From the NCBI GenBank assembly GCA_017590115.1, contig JAGGNK010015114.1, positions 1,743,307-1,807,306 on the forward strand: a DNA stretch of 64,000 nucleotides, read 5' to 3'. The stretch is from Montifringilla adamsi. Taxonomy: Eukaryota > Chordata > Aves > Passeriformes > Passeridae. A model generated the notes under the pieces. That model did no database searches. It had not been told where the DNA came from and worked only from the letters and a program-made list of their open reading frames with translations. This document shows, in pieces, positions 38,801-53,099 of this stretch; within the stretch, counting starts at the first letter, position 1; each line of letters begins with the position of its first letter. Made by a program: the position numbers and the translations under genes.

Positions 38801-41800
38801 ACCACTGGGAGGTCTTGTTCTTCAAGTAGCATTGAGAAGCTGTTGGTGAACAGCTTGTGGGCACCAGTGTTGGGAGATAGGGTTGTTAATAGCCTGTGTG
38901 CACTGCTCAGGGAGCTGGCAATGGCAGCCAGGAGCACGGGCTGTGCCAGGGCTGCCAGGCTTGGGGAAGAGTCCCTGGGGTTGTTCCACAGCTGTGACCA
39001 ACCCTGCAGGCCAGAGTACTGCAGACAGCAAGGGCTGCCCTGGAGAAGGGAAGGCAGCATTTGCAGAGGCTCCCTGGCACCGCTTCAGGTGCCCGGGACA
39101 GATGTGGCCACAGCCTGGCCTCCCTTCTAGCCTGTGACACTACTGCTCTTCAGCACTTCTGCCACTTCTCCCCATTTTCTGCCCCATCTAGGAATACAAG
39201 TTTCTTTTTCCCTAAAACGACTGCTTCTGAGGACCTGTGGGTAGAGGAGCCTCTCAGACCTCTGCTTCACTTGGGAAGATACTTTTGGTTGTCAGTTCTT
39301 GCAGAGGTGTCCCCAGTGACTGCAGTCTGGCAATTCAATCACCTTGATTGGAAGGTAGAATGGGTTTGGGCTTTCGTGATTAGAAATTAAATGCCTGGAG
39401 ACACGACCAGTGTGGAGTCTTGAGCCTCAAAAATACCCCCCTTCCCCCCAAGTAATCCAAACAGCACAACTTTTTGGACGGTTTTTTGAGATTTTTTAAT
39501 TACTGTGGTTGAAGAGATAGCCAAGGGGAATGAAAAAATTTGAGATAAGAAAGGTTCAGAGTTAAAACTGCATTATTGATCCAGCTCTTAGCTTAGTTGT
39601 GTTGAAAGCTCTCTCAGCAGCTATGTTCACACCCCCAGCTCTGTGCCTGTGTCAGATTTCCCAGTGTTTCCAGCTTGCTTGGCTGGTATTGAAATCTAGA
39701 TACAAGGTCTTTGCTTGCAGGATGGGCTCCATATAGAGAGTTGCCCCACAGGCTGTGTTATTCTCTTGCTGTAAAACTCATGTGGTGGTTAATGATGTGG
39801 CATCTGAGAGCAAACTGAAAATAATTAATCTACTTTCATGTGCAGTTTCTCCTGTCAGATGATCAGTGGGATTGTGGTCAGTTGGATTAGGGGAGAAAAC
39901 AGATCAAAAGTGTAAACTGCAAAAAGACAACTTGGTCATGAGCACATAAAAATGCACAGTTATAGCTTTTTTGGTGTGTCCAACAGCTGACCCTGCATTA
40001 CTGAATCAGAGCTCTCCTGTTGTGACTCTTGCTCATGGCAGTCTTTCTGTCTTTCTGGAGTTCATGAAAAAGAGCTCTCTGAACTCTGAGTTTGGGTTTT
40101 TCAATGTTTATTTTTGGATAATCAGTTTACTGTCGTCTTTGTTAGTTGTTGAAAAATCTAAAAAACGTTTAGAAGTTAGTTCTTCAATGTCTACGTTTTC
40201 TTTTGCAACCATCCATTTTTTTTCCATGGGTAAGTAAAGTGTACCATTGTGTTTTCATCTGGGTTTGTGATGATGTAATCAGGATTCTTTACAACTCCCT
40301 GTCCAGAGGGTAGTTGGCACCTTCAGCCACTAGCTTGGACTTTCTGAATTCAGATGCTTATGCATCTGCCAGAGTACCTAATGGTCTTCAAGTAGCTTGT
40401 GTTTTTAAATTGTGTGGATATATTTTGTGTTAGTTCATTTTCTGCATCCAGAAATGTTCTTACCTGCTTGAGGCTGGGGAAAAGTGCTCTCTGCTCATTT
40501 GTACATGCCATTAAACAAGTGAGGCAGGTCCTACCACGTGCTCCATCCCTGCTTTGTTCTCAGGGTGGATCTGATGTTTTAGAGAACGTGTTGCTGCATT
40601 CCTTTGATTGCACGTGTTTTCCCTTGTGGCCTTTGCATCCATAGGCAAGGGATGGCCTTGGGACAGCGGCCGCAAGTGCAGGGACAAAGCTGCTGGCCGC
40701 AGACAGCCCCGCTGCCTCTCCGTAGCCAGGGGATCTTTGAGTTTGGATCCTGAGCAGCAGTGCAGGGGGTAGGCACAGGCTGTGGGGGACCACGGGCCAG
40801 CTGAGGGACACAGGGAAGTCCCGGGAGGTCTCACATCCTCCTGAGAATGCTGCTGGGGGGGCACTGGCACTGGAGAGGCCTGAGACTGGTTTAGAGAGGT
40901 GATTTCCCCCAAGAGCATGGCCCTGGGCCAGGTCCCTGTAACTCAGTTTTGCTGCTCAGTTCATGAGTGTCTGTGCTCTGATGGGAAATTCCAAAAGGTA
41001 ATGTCTTCTGTTAATGTCATTTTTTAAAATGACATAATTGAGGAATAAATACCCTAAAAGAAAAGATACTACAGCAGTCATAACACCATAAACTCTACCT
41101 TTCAGGATTCACTGAGTTAAAGTTGCTGAACAGGCCTTGCTGCAGGACATGCTCTGAAAGGATAAGGAGGCAGTCTGGGTGTAGATGTGGTTGGATTCTT
41201 TGAAAGAAAAGACATTAATAGTGATACTCAGGACAATCTATTTGCTTCTCGTTATTGGAGAACTGAAAAGATACACTCTAAAAAGCAAGGAGAATGTTTC
41301 ATTTCTTAAAGATTACAGCATAGCCAGAGGATTTTAGAAGACATTATAGAGGCATTGCTCTATTTTTGCCTTGTACCACTCACACCCCTACTTTGTCTCA
41401 TTAGTATCCCTCCCATGGCATTTTTTCTCCTTCCACGCCCTTAAGACTTGCTTTTTCTAGAGCAGGTTATAACTCCTGTTGAAAATTCAGCACATGGCCC
41501 ACAGGAATGAGAAGCAGGGGGGACTCTCTGCAGATTCCTTGGAGCTGGCTGGGCTGTAGTTCACCTGGGTGCTTTGGGAGGATGCAGATGTGTGCAGCTG
41601 CAGTTGGTCAACTGGAAACATCCTGCACACAGCCAAACACCACTCTGCCTGCTGTGCAGCTTTGCAGGAGACAGCTGGGATGCTCCTGCAGCCAGGCTGG
41701 CAGTGCCCAGGGGTACCACGGGCAGTCCTGGCCTGCTGGGCAAGGACAAGCCTTGATGTGTCCTTTGCACTGTCCCCTCCCGGCCCAGCCCAGCTCAGAG

Positions 41801-44800
41801 TGCAGGGCAGCCCTGCATTCAAAGCCTAGTGTGTGCTTACAAGTTTAGTGTTACTTGTTCAGGACCCAGTCGCTGCTGCTCAGAGTTCAGAAATTCCTGA
41901 AACACAGTCTGTGAGGCCCTTAGGTGGTTTCCTGTATTAGAGAGGTTAAAATCTCCAGGTAATTCATGTTCATGACAGAAAAAAATGGGAGAATGCAGAT
42001 TGATGAGGCAAATAGCAGAGACTTCTCCTGCGGTCACTGAAACAGTAACTGTGGGTATGTAACATAGTGATTAAAATGACAGGCAGCCCGATGAAAGTCC
42101 GTGACTGGTAAGGTCTGCTGCCCTTAGCGACTGGAAATGGAAGTGTCCTTTGAAAAGCTGGATCTGGAAGCAGAAGGAGATGGAGAAGCATCTGAGGAAT
42201 AATGAGAGTAAAAAGAGGTGAGATGCATACACAGATAATGCCTGGTTGAGATGGCCGAACACTTGAGATGTTGTGGCGCTCCCTCACTTTGCAGTAGTTA
42301 GTGGTGTTGGTGTGTGGCTGTGAGAAACACATCATAGGAAATCTGGGGAGACATTTCTGGTGGCATAGGAAATAGTGGCTGGGAAATTGCAGACTGGGAA
42401 ACCAGTTTCTACAGCTGTTAGTAATGTCCTCTGGAACTAAACTTGAGCTTCATGGATGCCATCTACCTACAAAAGGCATAATCAGATTTATCCAGGTGCA
42501 CTGTCTTGTACAAACCACTGCTTTTATTATAATTTAATCTCTTTTTAACAAACTAGTACCAAACGTAGAAGTATTTCTATGTTTATATGTGCTCACAGAG
42601 CTGAAAATGCAAGACATGCCATTCTTTGACTTGTGCACACAGATGGACACCCCTGGATGTTTGGAATTCTCTTGCAGTCTTTGGTAAGATGCATCATCAA
42701 AGTCCAGTTTATACCCAGCTGAGACCAGCTGCAGGACAGCAGCTTCCTCTCTTTCCACTTTTTTCATCACTACAGGCTTTTGGCATTCCTTCTTTTATTT
42801 TTATTTTTTTAGTTCAGTGTAAAATCCACTGATTAAATAGTTTAGCAACAGCAATAAGCTTTGTAAAGTGCTTTTAATCTGTAGATCACATGAGAATTTG
42901 ATAATGTTATTTTTTATATATAGATAAAAGTATTTCATTGTGTGATGTTCTGTTTGTTTATTTAATATATGTGCCTCCTGCAGCTGGTCTCAACGGGACA
43001 GAAATTACACAGTTTCATTTACACATTTCATCATGGTTGCAAGAGAACTGCAAATGTCTTCGAGAAGACGTGGACTTTGGGATCTAGAAGTGGAGGGAAA
43101 GGTTGTCTGTGTGTGCACAAGTGTAAGTGTGGGAAGATGGCACAATTCTTTGATTTTCATCTCTATAAATAGTGTATGTAAACATCCACACACTGCTGTG
43201 TTTGGTTGCTGCACACATGAATATTCAGTGCATCAGAGTCAGATCTGTACCCACATACCCCTTTGATGCTTTGCTTCCCACTGTTCTGTTGTTGCTGTGA
43301 TAAGTTTTGTCAGAATTCTTACTTAACAACTTACAGTCAGAATTTCAGCTGCTTTTCTGCCTCCCAGGCTGCAGGTACAGCTTCTCTCCTGACATACCTA
43401 CCTCTGTTCCCACCTAACTGCTGCTTTGTGTTCTCTTCCATATTATTTTAAGAGGCAGTTCCAAATTTTGAAGCATCCCTGATCGGTAACATTATTATCA
43501 GCAACTATTCAAGCGGTATCAGCATTTTTCCCTCTGAATTATATCAGGATTTCTCAGTTCCACAAGTGATATGATCGGGATGGTACAGCAGTGCTCTGCT
43601 ATATGGGACTGTACTCTGAAGCAGGAATTCCTTTCTGGTTTTATGCTTTTTAAAACTGGGGACCAGAATACTTCCAGTGACAGTCATTATGCAGTGCTCA
43701 CCTTTGACCGTGCAGCCAAGTTTGCAGTGCCTGGATTGCTCTAACAAAGATTATTCAGCTGACAAAATAGTATGGGAGTGTAGAAATACTCCTGTTTGTC
43801 CTTGTCATGTTTAAATAGGGGGATTGTGACTTCATTTATCCAAGCAGAGAGGAAGAAAACTCAGGGATTGTTGGGAAAAGGTTCCTTCAGTGTTCATATA
43901 TCCTCAAATACATTGTCCAAGCAGTGCTACAGGCGAAGGGCATTGTGTTTGTCATGGTGCAGTCCTGCTGTCTGTTGCAGGTGAGAGATGGCCAGCTCTG
44001 GGAAAAGCATGGGGAGGTCAGGAGCAGAACTAGTGAGGATGGACCTGAGGGCTGTACAGGCGGAGAGCCAGGACCACGTCCTTGGAAGCAGCTGGGGGGG
44101 ATTGGGAGGCAGGGCTCTGCTGCTTGGTGGCCCACAAATCCCTGCTCCATGGGTGTGGCACTGGAGATGAGCTACAGGCTCTTCCAGGTGCTTTGTGAAA
44201 TCACCACAGCACTCAGGCTTTCCTCAGAGACCACAAGTGATCTTGGTTTTATTGAGATTTAGGGAATTTTGGACATGGCCATCAGAATTGAAATTGATAA
44301 TCACTGACGGTCTTTGAAAAAATCTGCTTCTGTATTGTATAAAACGCTGAGAAAATTTTGGTAGCTGTATTTCGGTCTTGGATTGCACAATACAGCAAGT
44401 AAGAGAAACAAAAACAAATGATTGGGTCCCTTGTAGAGTAAAGCCTTCTAAATAATAGCTTGGCTTTATTTTGTAGAGCTGGTGAAAGGACAGGGCTTGG
44501 GGAAAGAAGGATGACCCAGATAAGAAAACTACCAATGTGAGATCAACAGTGAGTATCTAGATAGCAGAGCAGAAAAAGAAAGAATCATAGGACTGATAGA
44601 AAGTTGTATTGATCTAAAAAAATTGCTTTAAATAACAGTAATTTTCAATTCCCATTTCACTGCCTCAGAGGTGTAAAGCCTTTAACTAATCCCATGGATT
44701 TTTGCACTGGTCTTCATTTTCACTATTTCTTTAGCCAGAGTTGCATTATAATTCTGCCTTGGAGAAAGGGAGAGTCTGGAAGTACAGCTCCCAGGAACAG

Positions 44801-47800
44801 GGTGGCCCCTTGGACAGGAAGGTTCCTGTGGGACAGGACCTGGAGGTGGGCAGGATGTCACTGCTGCCAGACCTCGTTCTGTGTGAGTGCCACAACCCCG
44901 CTGTGCCCAGCACCAGCGACTGCTGCTGGCCAGGAGGAGCCCTAGTGCCTGTTCCTGGAATAAGCTGAAGCACAGGAGCAAACCCAAACCTCATCCATTC
45001 TGTTGGCACTCAGTCTTCTCTTTCCTAAACAAAGTCTTACATCTTCCCAGGAATTCTTCTACAGAGACCTTGTTACTGTAAAAAAAGACGAGAAGTGTTT
45101 ATTTCTCCTCTGTATTGTAATTTGTCTGTATTTCCCATTACCTCTTCTTAATGCTAGTGCTGATTCCTGATGGATTTGTGATCTGCTGAAACTCAGTGCT
45201 TCTTACTGTCCTGTTGTGTAGGGACTGACTCTCCATGTGTATTTCTGTGTTTGATTTTCCTACCTGAGGGTATCTTTTTTTATTGCATCTACTTTTTCTT
45301 CCAGCTTATCTCAGGTAATTCTTAATTCCAAATCTGGCCTCCTAGCCTATTTCCTTCTTCTTTGACATCAGTATCAAATGTAAGTTCATTGAGCATTCTC
45401 TTTATTCCCTTCACTCAAGCCATGAATAAAGAACTGAGCAGCTCCAACACCAAGGCAGACCCCAGAAAAACCAGGTTGCTTCTCTTCTGCCCTCCATTGT
45501 GGCAGCAGCCCTTTGATAATCAGTTCCTCTTGCAGTGTGCTCTTCCAAGTTTGGAATCTCCTTAGCAATGACTTCATCATTTTCTGTGTATGGTTTAGGC
45601 AGATCATGAAAATGCAACAGGTGAAGGTTTCAGACCCTGCCTGAAGAGACATGGTATTTACAGCTTCTAATCTTTCCAGAAGCCATTAAATGCTTCTTTT
45701 CCATTAGTCGGACAATATTTATGCTTGAAAAATCATCTGGGCTGTTACTCACATCTGCTAAATTCTGCCTGCTTTTTGTCTGTTTGATTTCAAATTGACA
45801 GGATTTATTTGCCCTCAGCAGACGCCATTTGGAACTGGGGCAGCTGCTCTGCTGGCATTGCTGCCAAGAGGTTTGGAAGGGCACCAGGTCAGGGGCTGGC
45901 TTCTGCACAGTCAAAAAGGTACCAACCCACAACGGCCTTTAAAAACTTTTTTACTTTACAAAATACTTTTCTTTATAAAATATTCAGGTTGGGTTTGTGT
46001 GTATCACCCCGCTCTTGCTGTACAAAGCCAGTGCTTTTGGACCTCCTCTCCCTTATTCCTCTTGGAGGGAGATGCAGACCCCATGTATTACCAGTGCAGG
46101 AGGGCAGCAAGGAAGAGAAACTCCTGTATTAAACCCATTTTCACTTACAGAAGAGACAGATACATATATATGTTGTATTCACATTGCCTGGAACTCCACT
46201 GTCCCATTCTTGGGTCTGTAGAAACCAGATATTTTTGTAAATCTTAAATTCCTTTACTCACAGAAGGTATTTCTACCTACAAAATACTATTTATTACAAT
46301 GAGTTTATGGTTCTTTACTTCGTGCCTTTGAATGTTTTTTTCACTGTGCCCTTTTCTCATCTGACTACACTTTCATTTTGTATTACATTAATTTTGTTAA
46401 GGAATAGACCTGCTTCAACCATTTCACCTGTAAATGTTGAGTGGGGGTTTGGCCTGAATTCAGTTACTTTGTTTTACCAGCATTAAGAGTTCTTCTCTTG
46501 TAATTTCCAAACCTGTACACCCAGACAGAGACAGAAAATGCACGATAGGAAAATCTTTCTTGCTCTTGTGTCTACAGCTGTAACAAACTGGCAGAGGTCA
46601 GCTCTGAGATCCACCTGTACAATCTTCAATTACCTTTTCCCCACGTGGATTTCCTGAGGAGCTCTGCTGCCTCCTGTTTGTGTAGATGCAACTGATAGAG
46701 ATATGCAACCACGTGTAATAAAAGGGGTTTTTGTTTATAGCCATGATTCTAAAAAGTGTAATTTCTCCTCCTTGAACACCAAGCCCTTCACAGATTTCAC
46801 CTAAAACTCTGCATGTTCAGCTGGGAGGGGCAGGCAAAGTGACCTGCAGGAGAAAAGGATTGCCTCAGTAAGTTTGTAATGAGCATTTGTAATGAGTCAG
46901 GTGTGAATCCTGCTTCCTTGTCTCTGCTCTCAGGACTGCACACAATCACTGGGTTAATAAAACAAAAAACAAACTTCAGAGCAGATCACAGAATACAGAT
47001 CAGCATGTGAGACTGGAATCCAGATTTCCTACCATGCCAGTACTAAAGTGCTTTGCAGAGCAGCAGTGGGAGGCAGAAGAAAGAAGAAACACACAGTGTG
47101 TTTGGGGAAGAGCTGCAGGAGGTACAAATGGTACCTTGGAATCTGGGGACAACTGAATTAACTAACCACAATAGCGTCTATAAAAGGTAATCATTATTTG
47201 TAGGAGTATCTTTCTGTGAGTAAAGAAATGGCTGTATCTGATACAATTGCACAGCAGTGTAATTAATGTACTTTCCTCAGGACAAACGTGTACCTGAAGT
47301 AACACTTCCATCACCTGGATAGGAGCTCTGACCTTCCTCCTCTCAGGAAGTGTCCCAGTCCACTCCCACCCCCAAGGAGCCCTTGCCAGCACTCGGCCTC
47401 CTTCAGCCCTAACAGATGGTCCAGACTGGGGCTGCTCAGGTGGACACTGGCCTGCCTTTGGCCAGGTTTGAACAGCTTTGCTCAGGTTTGAACAGCAAGA
47501 GAGAGATGCTGCTGGGTTAGGACTGGTTTGCAGTTGTGCCTCCTCTGCAGTGCCCTGGCAAACTTGCAGTGGCAGCGGTCAGGACCTGCTGAGCTGTACA
47601 CTGGGCCTGAAGGCAGAATGGTCAGAGCCTGGAGCTCAGGGCCGGAGAGTGGCCGTGACCACGGGGGCTGTGGCTGGAGCTGACGGTGAAGCTGAATCAC
47701 ACCGTGGGGTGCTGTGAAATGTGTCCCTGTGTTGGGGTGTGAGGGGGGAGTTCCTCAGCCACTGCTCACTGCAGCTCCCTCTGCCTGCTTCTGCTGCAGG

Positions 47801-49533
47801 GCGAGTGTGGAGCATTTGCTGGGGGCAGGGGGGAAGCCCACAGTGTGGAGGGGGGAGCCACCAGCTTTGCTTGCAGACAGAAGAATTTCTCTTCCTGAAA
47901 AAGGTGATGGCAAAAACGTTTTGAAGTAGAAGTTGTCATTACTGTAAGAATTAAGAATATCACTGCTTTTCAGAGTGAAATTCCAATGTGAAGGAAAACA
48001 GAAAATAATGCCCCATACTGATGTCTGCAGATCGATGTGGTTAAGTTTAGGCAAACAGGGATGGAGCTGCTCTCGGTTGTCCTGGCTTGGAGCAAGAACG
48101 ATGAGATTTGAGAGGCTTCAGGCTCTCTTGCACAATTACCCAAAACCCTTGGTGTCGTACTAATTAACACAGTCCAACTTCTTTCCTCTTGTGATTGTAC
48201 CTTTCAAGAAACACTGAGGTGGGTTTTTCTTCCTGTACCTTTGTGGAGATACTCCAAACAGCTTTCTTTGTACATAATCCATTTTCTTTCTTGTTAGACT
48301 TAGCTGAATGTCTCTCTATATATTATTTATGGCCTACTCCCAGTTTTGTTGTTGTTTGTAGCTGATTTGAGCTCTAATAAATTCCATCACTACCTTGGGG
48401 AGATATAATTGCTTGCATGTATGGTACTTCATGTCTTTTTTTTTTCATTGCCTTGAATGTATTATCAGCTTGCTCAGCCTGTAAGGCTTTATGCTTGGAA
48501 ATAGTGAGGTGTGAGGAAAATATATGTATTAGATCTTCCATGCAGTGATTCCAGGGTCTACTGTTGTAGGTTATGAACTCAATGAAATCACTGGGGACAA
48601 ACGTCAGTAACTGAGTGTGTGAGGTGAAGTTTGGCCTTAAACATTGAAGACTGGAAGCAGGGAAGGAACAGTAAGATTAAAGCTGACTTGAAAAAAAAAT
48701 GAAATATTACACAGTTTCCATAGCAGAGAAATTAGAATTTCTTTAGGGGAAGAGGTGGAAGACTCCACAAAGGACAAATTTTGAGATTTTGACCAGCAGA
48801 TGGTACTTGGTGGAAAGGTTTTTTTTCTGTTTCTTTCTTGAACAGCTGTAGGTGCATTAGCTATTGCACGCAGGTCTGCACTGTCCACTGTGATTTGGGA
48901 TGCTTCAGCATGTAGTGGAGGAGGATCAGGGAGTAGGTTTGTAGGAGGAAAGGGATGCTGTTACAGTGATACAGAGAAAGACCTAAATATCTGGAAAAGC
49001 ATTCCAGAGAGTGAGATGGATAGCTCAGGGAAACATTGCCTTTCAAGCAAAGTGTTTTTTCATACTTCAAACTTACCAGAAAAAAATGCAAGTGCATGTA
49101 AAACTGGTAGGAAGCTGTGCAGTGGCTAGGGAAAACAACCTAGATGATTTAATGGACTTTACGTGTCTCTAACATCTGGATTCAGGGAGTTAATCTGAGT
49201 TAGTGGCATTCTGAATCTCCTGAGTTTGTGCTAAATCAGAAGAAGTGGGAATTCACGAAGTGCACAGCTGCACTGGTATCATTTGAAGGCAACATGCATT
49301 GAGCCTGGCAGTTATTCACCAAAAGCCATGGAACTCCTTTGTTGAATTTCAAACAATAAAATCCCAGGACTGCAGAGCCCTCAGCAGAGGATGGAGCAGT
49401 CCCACCCTCAAGCAGGCGCTGGCTGCTCTCGCCCACTGGCAGTGGTGCCACAGCCTGAGGCTGTTCCTTCAGAAGGGCAGCTCTGAACCTCCTCCCCACC
49501 CACCACAGCCCTGGAGCCCCTCAAGGGCTCTCC

Positions 49534-49955
49534 TGTGGCATTCACATTCTCTGAAAACATCCCTTCACCCAGGATTTTTCTCCTGGGTAGCTGAGAGGCC
49601 TCAGGGAAAAGGAAAACAATTCTTATCTCATTTGCTTCTCCTGGGTTGTGCTCCTGTGTGGAATGTGTTTGGAGATTGTTTACCCACAGGTGATTGCTTC
49701 ATTGGTCTCCGGTGTGAGTTGTTTTGACTCATTGGCCAACTGGGGCCAAGCTGTGTCGGGACTCTGGAGAGAGTAATGAGTTTCATTATTATCTTTTGAA
49801 CATTCAGTAAGTATCCTTTCTGTATCCTTCAGTATAGTATAATATAGTATTCTTTAATATAATATAGTACAATAAAGTGATAAGTTAGCCTTCTGAGAAC
49901 ATGGAGTCAGATGCATCATTGCTGCCTTCGTCGGGGCATTCCTGCGAATGCAATA
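49534..49955 (+). mobile_element. Solo LTR of a passerine-type endogenous retrovirus
   Basis: The block begins near TGTGGCATTCACATTCTCTG. It continues with CCAGGATTTTTCTCCTGGG, CTGAGAGGCCTCAGGGAAAA, TTCTTATCTCATTTGCTTCT, TTGTTTTGACTCATTGGCCA and CAAGCTGTGTCGGGACTCTG. Near its end come an ATAGTATAATATAGTA stretch, AATAAA at 49871-49876 and AGCCTTCTGAGAACATGGAG. I recognise this series as a common passerine LTR. AATAAA near the right end gives the + orientation. No gag, pol or env remnants adjoin it, so it looks like a solo LTR. The right boundary is uncertain and I could not find a clear target-site duplication. It resembles the LTR at 54134-54513 in general order. Confidence 0.75.
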
Positions 49956-52747
49956 CTGTCTGTGTGTCCCACAGCCTCTCTTGCTCCTCATTCCTCCTTT
50001 GCCCCACTCCAAAGTTCCAGGTTGTTGTGGGTGTAAACCCATCTGTCTCTCCTTATGTTTATGACATGTAATCATCCTTTTTGCACAGCTTCCCACTGTG
50101 TCCAAGCTTCCTTCATGCAAACCCTCACAGAGCTGCAGCCATACCAAAACAGGGAAAGCTGCAGGAAAGCTTTGTGTAGGCTTTTACTGGGTGTGTACCT
50201 TGGTGTGCTGTCTGCTGTTCCCACAGCAGCTCTGCCTCAGGGACTCCTCTTCAGACTGATGGCTGAAACCACCCTTCTGGCTTCACACAGGAATGCTATA
50301 GGGACTCTCGCCTTCTAATCAGATTACTTATGTCCAAATTACTTAGTGTTTGCAGTTGAACTAGCATCCTGTTGTGGGTTTTTTGGTTTTTCTCTCAGTT
50401 TCTTCCATTTGGCCAGTGATTCAGCAGATCTGGTGTGTATTTTCCCAAGTATTCTTTTCAGAGCACTCAGAATTTCCCAGCATCATAAACTGAGACTAAC
50501 GGCTTATTATGCTATACCCTAAGGCAGCTAAACCTGTGCTTTTTTTCAAAGGCTCTGGATTTTACATGAAGGTAAAAAAAGGAGCACAGACAGTTCTTGG
50601 TTGTGTAGCAAAGGAGCTTTCTTTGCGCTAGTACCTTAATGTTCTGGGGTTTCAGCACCTTTTAGTGCAAGGCTGAGGTATTCCTAGATATTTAACATTC
50701 ATTCCAAGACTGTGCTGTGGCTGAAAGCTCAGAGGCATCACACCTCACATTTCTTAGGGGCTGTAGTGGAGAACTTGACCCATTGGTGCATTAGGTGCCC
50801 CGTGGGGCAGAAATCTCCAGAACAGTCAGTGCTGAGTGCTCCTCTAGTGGCTCTGAGGGTGGCCATCTCTGTGGTGAAAAATAATACTTCATTTTCATTT
50901 GTCTGAAGTAAATTTTTGGGTGGAATTGTTTCATTCTCATTAGATCTCTGAGGCTACAAGGAAATTCCTGGTTTAATTGGATAACTTTACCCTCAAAGCC
51001 AGCTTCAAATGTCAGCAAAGCTGCTGCAGGTACAAGAACTACCTAAGCAGAAATGGCTTGAACTGTTCATGCCATCTCTCCTTTGCTGGTTGTTTTAATC
51101 CTGGGTTGTGTTCATCTTTGGTATTGTTTGTCTGGTCCTGGGTAGGACCTTGCCAGGAGGGTGCTGGGCTGCTGGTAGTTTGTAGAGCAGCTAAAGGATG
51201 TGCTGTGCTTGCCTGACAAACCTCTGGCCTTTGGAACTGCTGCAGTGCAAATAACAATGAACCAGTGGCCTGGAATGGAGGGAAGGGTCAGTAAGGCACA
51301 CAAAAGAATTGGGTCTAAGGATTCAAAGGGAAAAGACCAGGAAAGGCAAATGAAGGGTATGGGTGAGGGCTCAAGTACTTAATCCTAGATACAGGGAATT
51401 GCATTTGCAAATTCATTCCCTACATACATTATAATTCCTCTATAAACTGATCAATTTGCCAAGTAGGTGTACCATAACAAGAGGGTGTCTTTCTGTGGAA
51501 CAGTGATGTGTAAAATACTGGATTCTAGGTTGTTCCAAATGTGGGCTTCCAAAATTGAGAATAAGGAACTGTAAAGTATGCTTTCCCCCAAGAACTGGTA
51601 GTTCTTTGCTGAGCAATATGATTAATCAAGAAGAGATTAAACATTATCTGTCATCTTGTGTTGTCACCACTGTCGTTTCCTGACTGCACTGTTTGTACAG
51701 GTCCATAATATAATATTTTTAGGTGAAATGATTTTTTTTTCCTGGAATGCTCTTCACACATAAAACCATACTGACTTGGTGGAAAAGGGTCTTTTCATTT
51801 GAACAAAGAGTTACACTAACATTTTTCATGTTGTCTACTTCCTTTGTCCAGTGCAGAACTTGTAAATTCATTTGGGGCCTTTGGAAATGAAATACTTAGT
51901 AAAACTAGAAGTATTCCTGTCAAAGATGTTGGAAGGCAAAGCTGAGTTCAGCAGCATTGCTCACTTTATACATACACGAAGTACAATTAAGTGTTGATTT
52001 TAGTTCAGGTGAAGTGTTTCAGCATTAAAGAGGCTGAGGCTCAAGCAAATGTGAAGAGAAGGGTGGTCATACTTCCTGCCTTAAGTAGTCACATTTTAGT
52101 TCTTAGAAACATTCTCCTGTAATCAAAGCAGCTTTTTGGGCTTGGGAGGAGGGCATACAGAAAGTGTCTGACTTTTTGGCAGACTGTTCACAAGAATTTG
52201 GCTGTTTTTCTAGACTGAAATTCTGAAGAAATTCTGTAATTGTTTGGGAAGTATTTTTCTGATACGGCATATCTGTGTTCTGAGCGGCACGTGTAAGCTG
52301 ATTTGCAGCCCTGTTCATACATCTCTGTACGTGGGTGCACCAATTACATTTTTAAAATCCCAACTAAACCAATCTCACTATTTTTCTGACCAGACATCCA
52401 TAATGGCTCTCAGAATACACTGAGCTGAAGTTCCTTGGAACATATTACTAGAAAATTCATGGAATGGAAAAGAACTTCATGTAGCTCTGGGAATAGCAAA
52501 CTGCCTAAGAAATTACTTAAAATCAGGATTTGCCATGGGTTGTACTTTCAATATGAAGAAACTGTAACACCATTCTGGTGCTTCTGCATCCTGTTGATGC
52601 CAAACAATACAAATTTGTGGGACATGAAAACAGTGGGGGGGGGATTTAATTACTGTCACTTGTGTATGGATTATTGCTTTGTTCAATTGAGTTGTTCTGC
52701 ACCTAGTTTGCTGTGATTTATTCTGAGTGTCTGTGTTTCCTCTGAAG

Positions 52748-52853
52748 GGGAAGAGGCCCACTGAAGCACACGTCTGATGTCATCAACGCCGCCAAGGTGA
52801 TCTCGGAGTCAGGCTCGCGCATGGATGTCCTGGCGCGGCTCATCGCTGACCAG
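52748..52853 (+). CDS. CTNNA3: CTNNA3 exon of the actin-binding domain (likely human exon 16)
   Basis: This exon has 106 bases: one base completes the Arg codon from the previous exon, then come 35 codons, ending in phase 0. It lies between TGTTTCCTCTGAAG and the strong donor GTGAGC. The translation starts GRGPLKHTSDVINAAKVISE and continues SGSRMDVLARLIADQ. Family members read (R)GKGPLK-HT/NT-(S/T)DVI-AAK-I-E(S/A)GSRMD-LAR; the SESGSRMDVLAR wording is alpha-T type. It encodes helices within the F-actin-binding five-helix bundle, about human residues 721-755. GRGP in place of the usual GKGP is a conservative change. The 106-base length together with the 182-base upstream exon is a multiple of three. 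Skipping this exon alone would shift the frame; skipping both would keep it. Confidence 0.97.
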
Positions 52854-53099
52854 GTGAGCTCGCACTGCAGGAGCCCTGCCCTGCTCAGCCACACTCACCC
52901 CAACACCTGCCAGGAGTGCTGCAGGAGTGCCTGGGACACACATCCTGTGTGGGTTCTCTTCTCCGTGTGTAGCAGTGGCCTGTTCATGCACACCCTGAAA
53001 CGGATGTGCACATACATCACACGTGTCTAGGTACTCACATCCATCTGCACATGCATTTGTAGTTGTGTGAATATTTGTGAGCTCCCTTAAGCTATGAAT

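Larger units (their letters stand above)
23640..52747 (+). other. CTNNA3: CTNNA3 intron (29.1 kb)
   Basis: This long intron has phase 2 (it splits an Arg codon after AG). The donor is GTAATT and the acceptor GTGTTTCCTCTGAAG. It contains a CR1 3' end (24859-25292), an orphan CpG island (about 30830-31470), a small hairpin (32820-32840), an A tract near 32529-32541 and a solo LTR (about 49534-49955). Moderately GC-rich patches near 38850-39130, 40650-40900, 41500-41830 and 47480-47880 give overlapping open frames on both strands. None resembles a known protein. Other stretches look like unremarkable intron. Confidence 0.88.

Noticed and set aside
48790..48806. CCAGCAGATGGTAC as a second CTCF-like site
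   Set aside because: It matches only the left part of the core and lacks the GC-rich right part, so it is too weak to list.
49520..49970. Target-site duplication around the + strand LTR
   Set aside because: Testing the likely TG start (49534) against CA or ATA ends near 49952-49955 gave no matching 5- or 6-base flanks, so boundaries are left approximate.
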